From positions 1-14,684 of the forward strand of contig CAJURI010000056.1 of NCBI GenBank assembly GCA_910588795.1: a stretch of DNA of 14,684 nt. Reading direction: 5' to 3'. A program made the translations under genes and the position numbers. The stretch is from an uncultured Duncaniella sp. GTDB taxonomy: Bacteria; Bacteroidota; Bacteroidia; Bacteroidales; Muribaculaceae. Each line of letters begins with the position of its first letter. Within the stretch, counting starts at the first letter, position 1. Of this stretch, positions 6,703 through 13,791 are shown in pieces. The notes below the pieces were generated by a model. That model had not been told where the DNA came from. It ran no database searches and saw only the letters and a program-made list of their open reading frames with translations.

Positions 6703-6734
6703 TTTGGCTGATTGGGCGTAAAGTGCTAATTTTG
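6703..6734 (+). promoter_or_regulatory. Promoter of the rplU-rpmA operon
   Basis: A TTTG (6703-6706) and a TAATTTTG (6727-6734), separated by exactly 20 bases, match the Bacteroidales -33 and -7 elements. Transcription would begin near 6741, which leaves a leader of about 94 bases before rplU. Confidence 0.8.
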
Positions 6735-6740
6735 CAGTCG

Positions 6741-6834
6741 ATTTAGCCTAACCGGGCTCGTTAAGCAATGGAAAAGGAGTTGATCCGACAGCCGTTCGCC
6801 CGGCGGTATAACCTGTAACACAATAAAATAACAG
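6741..6834 (+). promoter_or_regulatory. Structured 5' leader of rplU with a possible 16-codon upstream ORF
   Basis: The leader can form two short hairpins: AGCCT with GGGCT (6745-6758) and GCCG with CGGC around a six-base loop (6791-6804), the latter extended by two outer pairs. A small ORF, 6768-6818, would encode MEKELIRQPFARRYNL and ends 16 bases before the rplU ATG. Leaders of ribosomal protein operons often mediate feedback control, but I cannot match this one to a known family. The peptide may be chance. Confidence 0.4.
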
Positions 6835-7155
6835 ATGTACGCTATCGTAGAAATCCAGGGACAGCAGTTCAAGGCCGAAGCCGACAAGTTCCTGTATGTT
6901 CACTATCTCGGCGACGCGCTCAAAGAAGGTGACACAGTAGAGTTTGACCGTGTTCTCCTCGCCGAAGCCGACAATGAAGTTAAGGTGGGTGCTCCCACAC
7001 TTGAGGGTGCCAAAGTCGTTTGCCAGGTGCTCACTCCTCTTGTAAAGGGTGACAAGGTAATCGTCTTCAAGAAGAAGCGTCGCAAGGGCTATCGCCGCAA
7101 GAACGGTCATCGCCAGTGCTTCACCAAAGTGTTAATTAAAGAAGTTGTAGCTTAA
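6835..7155 (+). CDS. rplU: 50S ribosomal protein L21
   Basis: The 106-residue protein starts MYAIVEIQGQQFKAEADKFL, the conserved L21 opening, and carries the basic 23S rRNA-binding segment FKKKRRKGYRRKNGHRQ (about 77-93) followed by FTKVLIKEV. L21 is a structural protein of the large subunit that binds domain I of 23S rRNA near L20. The length is normal. It is followed after 22 bases by rpmA, the usual partner, and preceded by a clear promoter and structured leader. Confidence 0.98.
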   Translation: MYAIVEIQGQQFKAEADKFLYVHYLGDALKEGDTVEFDRVLLAEADNEVKVGAPTLEGAKVVCQVLTPLVKGDKVIVFKKKRRKGYRRKNGHRQCFTKVLIKEVVA

Positions 7156-7177
7156 CCCCCTAAATCACAGAAAAGAA

Positions 7178-7438
7178 ATGGCACATAAAAAAGGTGTCGG
7201 CAGTTCTAAGAACGGCCGTGAGTCAGAAAGCAAACGACTCGGAGTAAAGATTTTCGGCGGTCAGCATTGCAAAGCCGGCAACATCATCAAGCGTCAGCGT
7301 GGCACACAGCACCATCCCGGTCTTAATGTCGGAATGGGCAAGGACCACACTATCTTCGCTCTCATCGACGGTGTCGTAGTATTCACCGAGGGCAAGGAAG
7401 GTCGCAAGTTCATCAACGTAGAGCCTGCACAGGCATAA
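7178..7438 (+). CDS. rpmA: 50S ribosomal protein L27
   Basis: The 86-residue protein starts MAHKKGVGSSKNGRESESKR and continues with LGVKIFGGQ and IIKRQRGTQHHPG, all hallmarks of L27. Its N-terminal tail reaches the peptidyl transferase centre and helps position tRNA. The tail starts directly at MAHKKG, without the N-terminal extension that some Firmicutes cleave. It is co-transcribed with rplU, and a strong terminator follows 29 bases after the stop. Confidence 0.98.
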   Translation: MAHKKGVGSSKNGRESESKRLGVKIFGGQHCKAGNIIKRQRGTQHHPGLNVGMGKDHTIFALIDGVVVFTEGKEGRKFINVEPAQA

Positions 7439-7467
7439 CGTCGGGGACACAAGCCGAAAAAGTATCA

Positions 7468-7510
7468 GGCCGGCTGGCAGATCACGTGTATCTGCCAGCC
7501 GGCCGATTGT
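7468..7510 (+). terminator. Terminator of the rplU-rpmA operon
   Basis: Two perfect 15-base arms (7468-7482 and 7490-7504), GC-rich at the base (GGCCGGCTGGC), close a seven-base loop and are followed by GATTGTTTG. It is a very stable hairpin with a modest T tract just after rpmA. Confidence 0.85.
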
Positions 7511-7603
7511 TTGTCATCATGTGAGGTAAGATAAGGCGGCGATATTGATGCTTTGCCGTTGCGGTTTTAGCAGTCATTGGCTTTACCTTTCGGAAATTTT
7601 CGC

Positions 7604-7611
7604 TAATTTTG
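7604..7611 (+). promoter_or_regulatory. -7 element of the prfA promoter
   Basis: TAATTTTG matches TAnnTTTG exactly and lies 19 bases before the prfA ATG. A loosely matching TTT-rich stretch (TTTACCTTTC, about 7582-7591) covers the -33 region. It comes after the rpmA terminator, which supports a separate transcription unit. Confidence 0.6.
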
Positions 7612-7630
7612 CGGAAAATTCTATCTACCT

Positions 7631-8740
7631 ATGGCAGACAATTCTTTACTGATGCGGTTGGATGGCATCGAGTCGAGGTTTGAGGAGGTGAGCACACTCA
7701 TCACCGACCCGGAAGTGATTCAGGACATGAAGCGTTATGTGCGTCTCACGAAGGAGTATAAGGACCTTGAGAAACTCACGGCCGTGACCCGCCGCTACCG
7801 TTCGCTTCTCGGCAATATCGAGGAGGCCCGCGAAGTGCTTGACTCGGAATCTGATCCTGAGCTGCGTCAGATGGCGAAGGACGAACTTGACGAGGCCGCC
7901 GGGGCATTGCCTGCTCTTGAAGAGGAGATCAAGCTCCTGCTTGTGCCTGCCGATCCGGAGGATTCTAAGAATGTGGTTCTGGAGATACGTGGTGGCACAG
8001 GTGGCGATGAGGCCGCCATATTTGCAGGCGACCTTTTCAAGATGTACTCCAAGTACTGCGAGTCAAAGGGCTGGAATGTGGCTGTGACGAGTTGCAGTGA
8101 GGGTGCCGCAGGTGGCTATAAAGAGATTGTTGTAAGTGTGACCGGCGACAATGTGTACGGCACAATGAAATATGAGAGCGGTGTACATCGTGTTCAGCGA
8201 GTTCCCGCTACCGAGACTCAGGGCAGAGTCCACACCTCGGCTGCTACGGTAGCTGTGCTCCCTGAGGCTGAGCCTTTCGATGTGGAGATCAACGAGGGTG
8301 AGATAAAGTGGGACACATTCCGTTCCGGTGGTGCCGGAGGTCAGAATGTCAATAAGGTGGAGTCGGGGGTGCGTCTGCGCTATATGTGGCGTAACCCGAA
8401 CACCGGCGAGACCGAGGAGATACTCATAGAATGTACAGAGACGCGTGACCAGCCCAAGAATAAGGAGAGGGCATTGAGCCGTCTGCGCACATTCATATAC
8501 GATAAGGAGCATCAGAAATATATCGACGATATAGCTTCCCGCCGAAAGACCATGGTGTCGACCGGCGACCGTTCGGCCAAGATCCGTACCTACAACTATC
8601 CTCAGGGACGTATCACCGATCACCGTATAAATTATACTATATACAATCTTCAGGCGTTCATGGACGGTGACATTCAGGATGTAATCGACCAGCTCACCAT
8701 AGCGGAGAATGCCGAGAAGCTCAAAGCAGCCGAACTGTAG
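7631..8740 (+). CDS. prfA: Peptide chain release factor 1
   Basis: The 369-residue protein terminates translation at UAA and UAG. The GGQ motif that triggers peptidyl-tRNA hydrolysis is at 236-238 (SGGAGGQNVNK), and the stop-codon-reading motif is PAT at 192-194, as in RF1 rather than the SPF of RF2. Residues 1-105 are the helical N-terminal domain. After the GGQ loop, the stretch RYMWRNPNTGETEEI (about 250-264) is longer than in E. coli, an insertion I know from Bacteroidota RF1. The C-terminus (STGDRSAKIRTYNYPQGRIT) is fully conserved. It has its own promoter and is followed by pyrF after 85 bases. Confidence 0.97.
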   Translation: MADNSLLMRLDGIESRFEEVSTLITDPEVIQDMKRYVRLTKEYKDLEKLTAVTRRYRSLLGNIEEAREVLDSESDPELRQMAKDELDEAAGALPALEEEIKLLLVPADPEDSKNVVLEIRGGTGGDEAAIFAGDLFKMYSKYCESKGWNVAVTSCSEGAAGGYKEIVVSVTGDNVYGTMKYESGVHRVQRVPATETQGRVHTSAATVAVLPEAEPFDVEINEGEIKWDTFRSGGAGGQNVNKVESGVRLRYMWRNPNTGETEEILIECTETRDQPKNKERALSRLRTFIYDKEHQKYIDDIASRRKTMVSTGDRSAKIRTYNYPQGRITDHRINYTIYNLQAFMDGDIQDVIDQLTIAENAEKLKAAEL

Positions 8741-8825
8741 CCTCACACGCTCTCCCTCATCCTGTCGGCTTAATATCATGCTGCGCCAATCAGAAAATAA
8801 TCAAAACATAATCATATCATAAATT

Positions 8826-9656
8826 ATGAACCGTACCGAACTTCTTGAAAACATCCGTCGCAAGGGATCCTTCCTATGCGTGGGGCTTGACACTGACATA
8901 AAGAAGATCCCGGAGCATCTGCGTGGTCTCGAAGATCCTGTCTTCACATTCAATAAGGCCATCATCGATGCCACTGCTCCGTATTGTGTGGCGTATAAGC
9001 CTAACACAGCTTTCTATGAGAGCCTCGGCGTAGACGGGTGGAGCGCGCTCGACCGCACTGTGAAGTATCTTCGCGAGAACTATCCTGACCAGTTTATTAT
9101 CGCCGACGCAAAGCGTGGCGACATAGGCAATACATCATCGCTCTACGCTCGCGCGTTCTTTGAGAACATGGGAGTGGACGCGCTCACTGTAGCCCCCTAT
9201 ATGGGATTTGACAGCGTGAAGCCGTTCATGGATTATCCCGGACGCTGGGTGATACTTCTCGCCCTCACATCCAATCCGGGCAGCCGTGATTTTCAGTTCA
9301 TTTCCGACATGACCGGCACACGTCTCTTCGAGCATGTGCTTGAGACAGCTCGCAAGTGGGGCAACGAGGACCAGTTGATGTTTGTCGTCGGAGCCACTCA
9401 GGGAGCCATGTTCTCAGAAGTACGTCGTTTGGCACCCGACAATTTCCTGCTCGTCCCGGGAGTCGGAGCACAGGGCGGAAGCCTTGAGGAAGTAGCAAAG
9501 TGGGGCATGACACGAGAGTGCGGACTCCTTGTCAACTCCTCGCGCGGTATCATCTACGCATCCAACGGTGAGGATTTTGCCGAGGCAGCAGCTGCAGAGG
9601 CACGCAAGTTGCGCGACAACATGACAATGCTTCTCTCCTCCCACGGAGTTATCTAA
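8826..9656 (+). CDS. pyrF: Orotidine 5'-phosphate decarboxylase (long, type 2 form)
   Basis: The 276-residue enzyme converts orotidine monophosphate to UMP, the last step of de novo UMP synthesis. The family core DxKxxD is seen as D94, K96 and D99 (IADAKRGDIGN). The early strand FLCVGLDTDIKKIP supplies another active-site aspartate (D22), and LLVNSSRGIIYA (234-245) is the phosphate-binding end of the TIM barrel. At 276 residues it belongs to the longer subfamily, against about 230-245 for the E. coli type. I see no promoter match in the 85-base gap after prfA, so it may be co-transcribed with it. Confidence 0.96.
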   Translation: MNRTELLENIRRKGSFLCVGLDTDIKKIPEHLRGLEDPVFTFNKAIIDATAPYCVAYKPNTAFYESLGVDGWSALDRTVKYLRENYPDQFIIADAKRGDIGNTSSLYARAFFENMGVDALTVAPYMGFDSVKPFMDYPGRWVILLALTSNPGSRDFQFISDMTGTRLFEHVLETARKWGNEDQLMFVVGATQGAMFSEVRRLAPDNFLLVPGVGAQGGSLEEVAKWGMTRECGLLVNSSRGIIYASNGEDFAEAAAAEARKLRDNMTMLLSSHGVI

Positions 9657-9677
9657 GCTAGTGTTTAAAAATATTAA

Positions 9678-9708
9678 ACGGAATCCATTGTCGTAAAACG
9701 GATTCTGT
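9678..9708 (+). other. Small hairpin after pyrF
   Basis: ACGGAATCC (9678-9686) can pair with GGATTCTGT (9700-9708) through eight normal pairs and one G-U pair, around a 13-base loop. It lies directly before the long palindrome, and its last bases overlap that palindrome, so only one of the two structures could form fully at a time. It has no T tract. It may be part of the pyrF 3' end processing or termination signal. Confidence 0.4.
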
Positions 9709-9756
9709 CATAATCAGAGGGAGCATAGCCGCGGCTATGCTCCCTCTGATTATGAC
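9707..9756. repeat. Perfect 50-base palindrome between convergent genes, probable bidirectional terminator
   Basis: The sequence reads identically on both strands over 25 + 25 bases, centred between 9731 and 9732 (arms begin GTCATAATCAGAGGGAGC). It lies between convergent pyrF and the phosphate transporter gene, so transcripts of either strand would fold into a very stable stem. Neither flank carries a strong T tract. The gap 9757-9959 otherwise holds only the GC-rich hairpin at 9854-9873. Confidence 0.8.
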
Positions 9757-9853
9757 CAATTTAAATGAAAACACTCCCCTCTACCTAACATTTATTACGA
9801 TACATCCTCGTATGCTGTTAAATACCCTTGCATATTATGAAACACTTCCGTAG

Positions 9854-9873
9854 GGCGGGGGCGTGCCCCCGCC
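9854..9873. repeat. GC-rich REP-like hairpin
   Basis: GGCGGGGGC and GCCCCCGCC pair perfectly around the two bases GT in otherwise AT-rich intergenic DNA, and a further CCCGCG follows. Such GC-rich hairpins between genes resemble dispersed REP-type repeats. Only one copy is present here, so the dispersed nature is inferred. It lies 87 bases beyond the transporter stop and could also affect its transcript end. Confidence 0.5.
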
Positions 9874-9959
9874 GCCCGCGAGGCCATGGTATCCCCGTTG
9901 CCTGCGAATCCAATGCGTACCCCCGCCACAGAGGGAAAACCTGATAATCTCCTCCCGCC

Positions 9960-12251
9960 TTAATATGCTTCCCTGTTCTCGTGGTGTGAGAAACTTCTGT
10001 AGGATGTCGGCGCGAGGTTGAGCTTGCCTACAGCTCTCAACATCTTGCGTAGCGAAGTTATGAACTCCTGGCTCTCCTGCAGTACGTTAAGATAAACATA
10101 AGCCACCGTGAGATCAGACGCGTCACCCTTCTGTAGCAGCTCATACACCTCTCGTGTGCGGTATGTAAGCTCATCTTTTATCTTGTCGCATCGCGTTCGG
10201 AGCGCATCAATAGTGTCAGGATCGTACACTTCGATTGCATTGTCCGAATCAAGGAGTATCTGCCGGATCTTTTCACAAAGGCGCGTGTACTTGTCATGGA
10301 ATTGTGACGGCAGAGGCCGGAAATTATTGTCGACATGCTCCTTGCACACCTCATTGATACGCCGCAGCGAGTAGGTCATCGACATAGCCATATTGTTGCT
10401 CAGATGAAACCATGTGTTCTTCTCCATGGCAATCCCTATGGGCAGTTGCCTCATGCAGAGGGTCAGTTTGCGACGCTGTCCTTTCAGCACATCCTTTTCG
10501 GTGACCAGTGCCTTCTCGGAGCGCGATAGAAGCTTGGTGTTGTCATTGATGAAACCCGAGGTGACATCGCTGTAGGTCCCGGCTGCAAACTGTAGGAACA
10601 TACGCTGTTTCTCATTGATATACACATTCAGGAGCGGCCACACCTCCGACTTGTCCTCCGTTGACAGTATGGTTTGGAACAGTGTGTCCTGCTTGGCCTC
10701 CTGCTGCTTCTTGCGGAACCGTATGTTGCTGCGTATGAGCATCACCAGAGATATGATGCCTCCCGCTATCATTACCGGAACGCCACCTTTATGCATAAGG
10801 CACACCACGATTCCCGCACCTATGAATGCCACACCGGCAGTGATGAACCATCCTCCTATCACGGATATGACACCCGTGATGCGGAACACCGCGCTCTCGC
10901 GTCCCCATGCCCTGTCGGCAAGCGATGTGCCCATGGCCACCATGAATGTGACAAATGTCGTGGAGAGCGGGAGTTTCATCGATGTGCCCCAGGCTATGAG
11001 CATACTTGCGAGCATAAGGTTGACCGATCCGCGCACGAGGTCGAAAGCAGCTCCCTCCTCTGCCTGCGACACGGTCTGGTCCATGCGCTTTGCAACCCAG
11101 CGTTTCACCCCTGCTGGTGTGCGTTCACTTATCCATGAGTGCACGTTGAGTGCGCCGCGCACAAGCTTCCTTCCGATTCTTGACGATCCGAACATCTCGT
11201 CACCCTGGCTCTGCGCGCTAAGCCCCACAGATGTGCGGGTCACCTGGCGAGCTTTCTTTGACGTGGCGAGCGCGACAACCATTATCATGCCGGCTCCGAT
11301 GAGGAAGTAGAACGGTGTGTCGGCAGGGCCGTTGAGACTACCCATGGCGAAACCTCCGGGGTTGCCCGCACCGTTGGCGGCATAGTCCTGATAGGAAGCA
11401 AGCGAGGTGAGGGGTATTCCTATGAAGTTGACAAGGTCATTGCCGGCAAATGCCATGGCGAGCGAGAAAGTGCCCAACATGACTACAGCCTTGAACACAT
11501 TGACCTTTAGCAGATGCAGAATCTGTGACAGAAGTGTGAATCCTGCGAGACATATCCCGAGTATCATTGCTGTGTTGGCTGATATCCAGTCTTTGACTTC
11601 AGGAGTCATTATCGAGAGGTCCTTGATGCCCTTTAGCAGCATGAAGTAAACTATAGCAGTGCAGGCTATCCCTCCGAAGAGCCCAACTTTCCATTTCAGC
11701 CGGCTTTTGTATTCAAAGGTGAAAATAAGCCTCGAAAGGAATTGTACCAGAGTGCCGAACACGAACGCTATGGCAACGGAAAGGAATATTCCCAGTATCA
11801 CCGACAGGGCTTTCTCGGTGTTGAGCAGGTCACCCATCCCGAATGTGCTTTCCGGAGCAGCTATCTTGAAGAGTGCCACGACAAATGTCGCTCCAAGCAG
11901 CTCGAACACCATCGAAACTGTGGTCGATGTTGGCATTCCGAGCGAATTGAACATGTCGAGAAGTATTATGTCGGTCACCATCACGGCCATGAATATGGCT
12001 ATGACATCGTAGAACGACAGGTTTTCCGGCCTGAATATGCCGTGGCGCGCAACGTCCATCATACCGTTGCTCATGGCAGCTCCGATGAACACTCCTATCG
12101 CCGCCACGATGATTATCCTCTTGAACGATGCTGCTTTTGATCCCACCGCGGAGGTCAGGAAGTTGACTGCGTCGTTGCTGACACCTACAGTGAGGTCGAA
12201 TACAGCGAGTATGAACAGGAATATCACTATTCCGAGAAATACTATATCCAT
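9960..12251 (-). CDS. PiT-family inorganic phosphate transporter with C-terminal PhoU-like domain
   Basis: The 763-residue membrane protein should import phosphate by cation symport. Both PiT signature repeats are visible: VGVSNDAVNFLTSAVGS (22-38) with GMPTSTTVS (105-113), and AFAGNDLVNFIGIPLTS (267-283) with KLPLSTTFVTF (426-436). Hydrophobic helices span about 1-335 and 405-508, with a long hydrophilic loop at about 330-405. Residues about 520-740 are soluble and helical, with the spacing and charge of PhoU-like proteins, which in other bacteria control phosphate transport and signalling. Bacteroidota PiT proteins commonly have this tail, while E. coli PitA (about 500 residues) does not. 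The gene lies downstream of the kinase and regulator genes on the same strand. Four 11-base-spaced boxes precede it. Confidence 0.93.
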   Translation of the reverse strand: MDIVFLGIVIFLFILAVFDLTVGVSNDAVNFLTSAVGSKAASFKRIIIVAAIGVFIGAAMSNGMMDVARHGIFRPENLSFYDVIAIFMAVMVTDIILLDMFNSLGMPTSTTVSMVFELLGATFVVALFKIAAPESTFGMGDLLNTEKALSVILGIFLSVAIAFVFGTLVQFLSRLIFTFEYKSRLKWKVGLFGGIACTAIVYFMLLKGIKDLSIMTPEVKDWISANTAMILGICLAGFTLLSQILHLLKVNVFKAVVMLGTFSLAMAFAGNDLVNFIGIPLTSLASYQDYAANGAGNPGGFAMGSLNGPADTPFYFLIGAGMIMVVALATSKKARQVTRTSVGLSAQSQGDEMFGSSRIGRKLVRGALNVHSWISERTPAGVKRWVAKRMDQTVSQAEEGAAFDLVRGSVNLMLASMLIAWGTSMKLPLSTTFVTFMVAMGTSLADRAWGRESAVFRITGVISVIGGWFITAGVAFIGAGIVVCLMHKGGVPVMIAGGIISLVMLIRSNIRFRKKQQEAKQDTLFQTILSTEDKSEVWPLLNVYINEKQRMFLQFAAGTYSDVTSGFINDNTKLLSRSEKALVTEKDVLKGQRRKLTLCMRQLPIGIAMEKNTWFHLSNNMAMSMTYSLRRINEVCKEHVDNNFRPLPSQFHDKYTRLCEKIRQILLDSDNAIEVYDPDTIDALRTRCDKIKDELTYRTREVYELLQKGDASDLTVAYVYLNVLQESQEFITSLRKMLRAVGKLNLAPTSYRSFSHHENREAY

Positions 12252-12278
12252 AAATATGCCTTGTCTATATTTTCCTTA

Positions 12279-12286
12279 CAAAATTC
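12279..12286 (-). promoter_or_regulatory. Weak -7 element of the phosphate transporter promoter
   Basis: The minus strand reads GAATTTTG, one base from TAnnTTTG, 27 bases before the ATG at 12251. No TTTG lies at the normal -33 distance; that space is occupied by the repeated boxes, as in activator-dependent promoters. Confidence 0.35.
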
Positions 12287-12295
12287 GGCATATTA

Positions 12296-12334
12296 TGTTT
12301 ACTTAATGTTTACAAAATGTTACGTTTTTGTTAA
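12296..12334 (-). promoter_or_regulatory. Four tandem Pho-box-like repeats upstream of the phosphate transporter
   Basis: Read on the minus strand, TTAACA (12334-12329), GTAACA (12323-12318), TAAACA (12312-12307) and TAAACA (12301-12296) follow one another head to tail at exactly 11-base intervals with five-base AT-rich spacers. Dimers of PhoB/PhoP-type OmpR-family regulators bind direct repeats at one helical turn, and Bacillus PhoP boxes read TTAACA or close variants. The repeat end lies 44 bases before the transporter ATG and about 10 bases before the weak -7 element. The likely binder is the response regulator encoded at 13775-14434; this link is inference. Confidence 0.7.
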
Positions 12335-12369
12335 CTGTCATTCATGCGCTTACGGCTTTGTTCCCGCTG

Positions 12370-13791
12370 TCAGGCATTATGCGGTGTAGGGGGCAGGTCA
12401 ACGCACAGGCGGAACCGGAATGTCAGACCGTTGTCGTTGCGCGCGGTTATGGTGCCTCCGTGGATAGACACGGCATTGCGCACTATCGCCAGCCCCAGGC
12501 CGGTGCCTCCGGCGGCACGCGAGCGGCCCTTGTCTATGCGGTAGAAGCGTTCAAATATGTGGGGCAGATGCTCATCCGCCACTCCGCATCCGTTGTCGCT
12601 GACGGTGAAGTTGCCCTCCTCGTCGGCCCGGATTGTGATCTCGGTGCAACCGCTGTAGGCTATGGCGTTGTCTATGAGATTGCGGAATATCGATTCGAGC
12701 AGGGCTTGATTGCCGTTGATGGTCAGCGGCGGCACATGCATGGTTATGAGTGCGTCCGTGCGCATCTGTTCCTCTTCCACGATCCCCTTTACAAGTTCCG
12801 AGAGGTCTGTCGGCTCTTTGTTTATCATGTCAGCCCCTTCGTCCATACGCGTTATTGTCGATACATCCTTCAGCAGTGAGCTGAGCCGCCGGGTGTTGTT
12901 GTATAGACGGTCGATGAATTCATCTTTCTTCTCTTCCGGCAATTCCGGGCAGTCGCGCAGCAGTTCAAGGCTCACCATCATGGACGCCACGGGAGTCTTG
13001 ATCTCATGGTTTATATTGTTGGTGAGCTGTTTTTTGAGGCGTATCTTGTCCTGTTCCTGGCGCATGGCCTCCCGGTGGCGTTCGTCGCGCTGGATGTAGA
13101 GCCTCACTATGTGCCTGGCTATGCTCCCGAGCTCGTCATTTGGGAATGCTTCCTCCTCGAATATACGCTCGCCCTTTTCGGCCTTTCGGGCGAAACTGTT
13201 GAGGCGCGTGATGCTTTTGGATATCCTGCGTGTGGCTATATAGCCTATTAGGCTGATGATCGATGTCACCGCGAGCATGGTCCACAGCAAGGAACTGTCA
13301 GCGCGCAGAAACTCCTCAAGCTCATGGGTGTATGGGGCGGCCGAGCGCACTACAGTGCCGTTGTCGCCGAGACGTGCGGAGTAGAAATAGTCGGCGTCGT
13401 CGCTTTCGGAGTGCCGTTCTATCGTGTGCCCGGTCCCGTGCCGGCGTGCGTCGGTCACCTCGGGGCGGGTGTTGTGGTTAGCTGTCGGGAACGGGGTGCT
13501 GGAATTGTTGTCGTACATCACATTGCCCTCCCTGTCTATAATGGTGATGCGCAGTCCGTCAGAACTTTTTCCCATGTCTACGGCTATATCCTCCATGGCA
13601 GCGTCACCGTGGCGCATGGCGTCGATTATGCGGAGGTTGTGCATCTGCAGTTCCGTGTCAAGAAGCTGTGTCTTGAACTCTTTTTCCCTGTGGTATTGGA
13701 ACACCATGAATATGCCCACAAGCACCCAGCACAGCAGCAGCACCGTGAGAAGCACCCTTGAGTGGAACGATATGCTAATCCTGCCAGCCAT
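12370..13791 (-). CDS. Membrane sensor histidine kinase, PhoR-like
   Basis: The 473-residue kinase has a transmembrane helix at about 12-31, an extracytoplasmic region at about 35-164, and a second helix at about 166-187. A HAMP-like linker (about 188-245) follows, then the phosphorylated H262 (NNINHEIKTPVAS) and a catalytic domain with N box (FRNLIDNA, 369-376), G1 (DNGCGV, 399-404), F box (FERFYRID) and G2 (GGTGLGLAI, 428-436). The outer region, with RITIIDREGNVMYDN and later NHNTRPEV, resembles the PAS-like sensor of Bacillus PhoR and related kinases. All motifs look intact. The start overlaps the regulator gene by 17 bases, so they form one unit. The stop lies 118 bases before the phosphate transporter start. 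Phosphate sensing is inferred from the neighbour and the boxes. Confidence 0.93.
   Translation of the reverse strand: MAGRISISFHSRVLLTVLLLCWVLVGIFMVFQYHREKEFKTQLLDTELQMHNLRIIDAMRHGDAAMEDIAVDMGKSSDGLRITIIDREGNVMYDNNSSTPFPTANHNTRPEVTDARRHGTGHTIERHSESDDADYFYSARLGDNGTVVRSAAPYTHELEEFLRADSSLLWTMLAVTSIISLIGYIATRRISKSITRLNSFARKAEKGERIFEEEAFPNDELGSIARHIVRLYIQRDERHREAMRQEQDKIRLKKQLTNNINHEIKTPVASMMVSLELLRDCPELPEEKKDEFIDRLYNNTRRLSSLLKDVSTITRMDEGADMINKEPTDLSELVKGIVEEEQMRTDALITMHVPPLTINGNQALLESIFRNLIDNAIAYSGCTEITIRADEEGNFTVSDNGCGVADEHLPHIFERFYRIDKGRSRAAGGTGLGLAIVRNAVSIHGGTITARNDNGLTFRFRLCVDLPPTPHNA

Noticed and set aside
8063..8779. A 238-codon minus-strand open frame across prfA
   Set aside because: It is antisense to a fully conserved release factor gene and has no domain of its own.
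9854..9876. Possible insertion sequence end or CRISPR repeat
   Set aside because: There is no transposase, no target duplication and no repeat-spacer pattern nearby. A solitary hairpin fits a REP-like element better.
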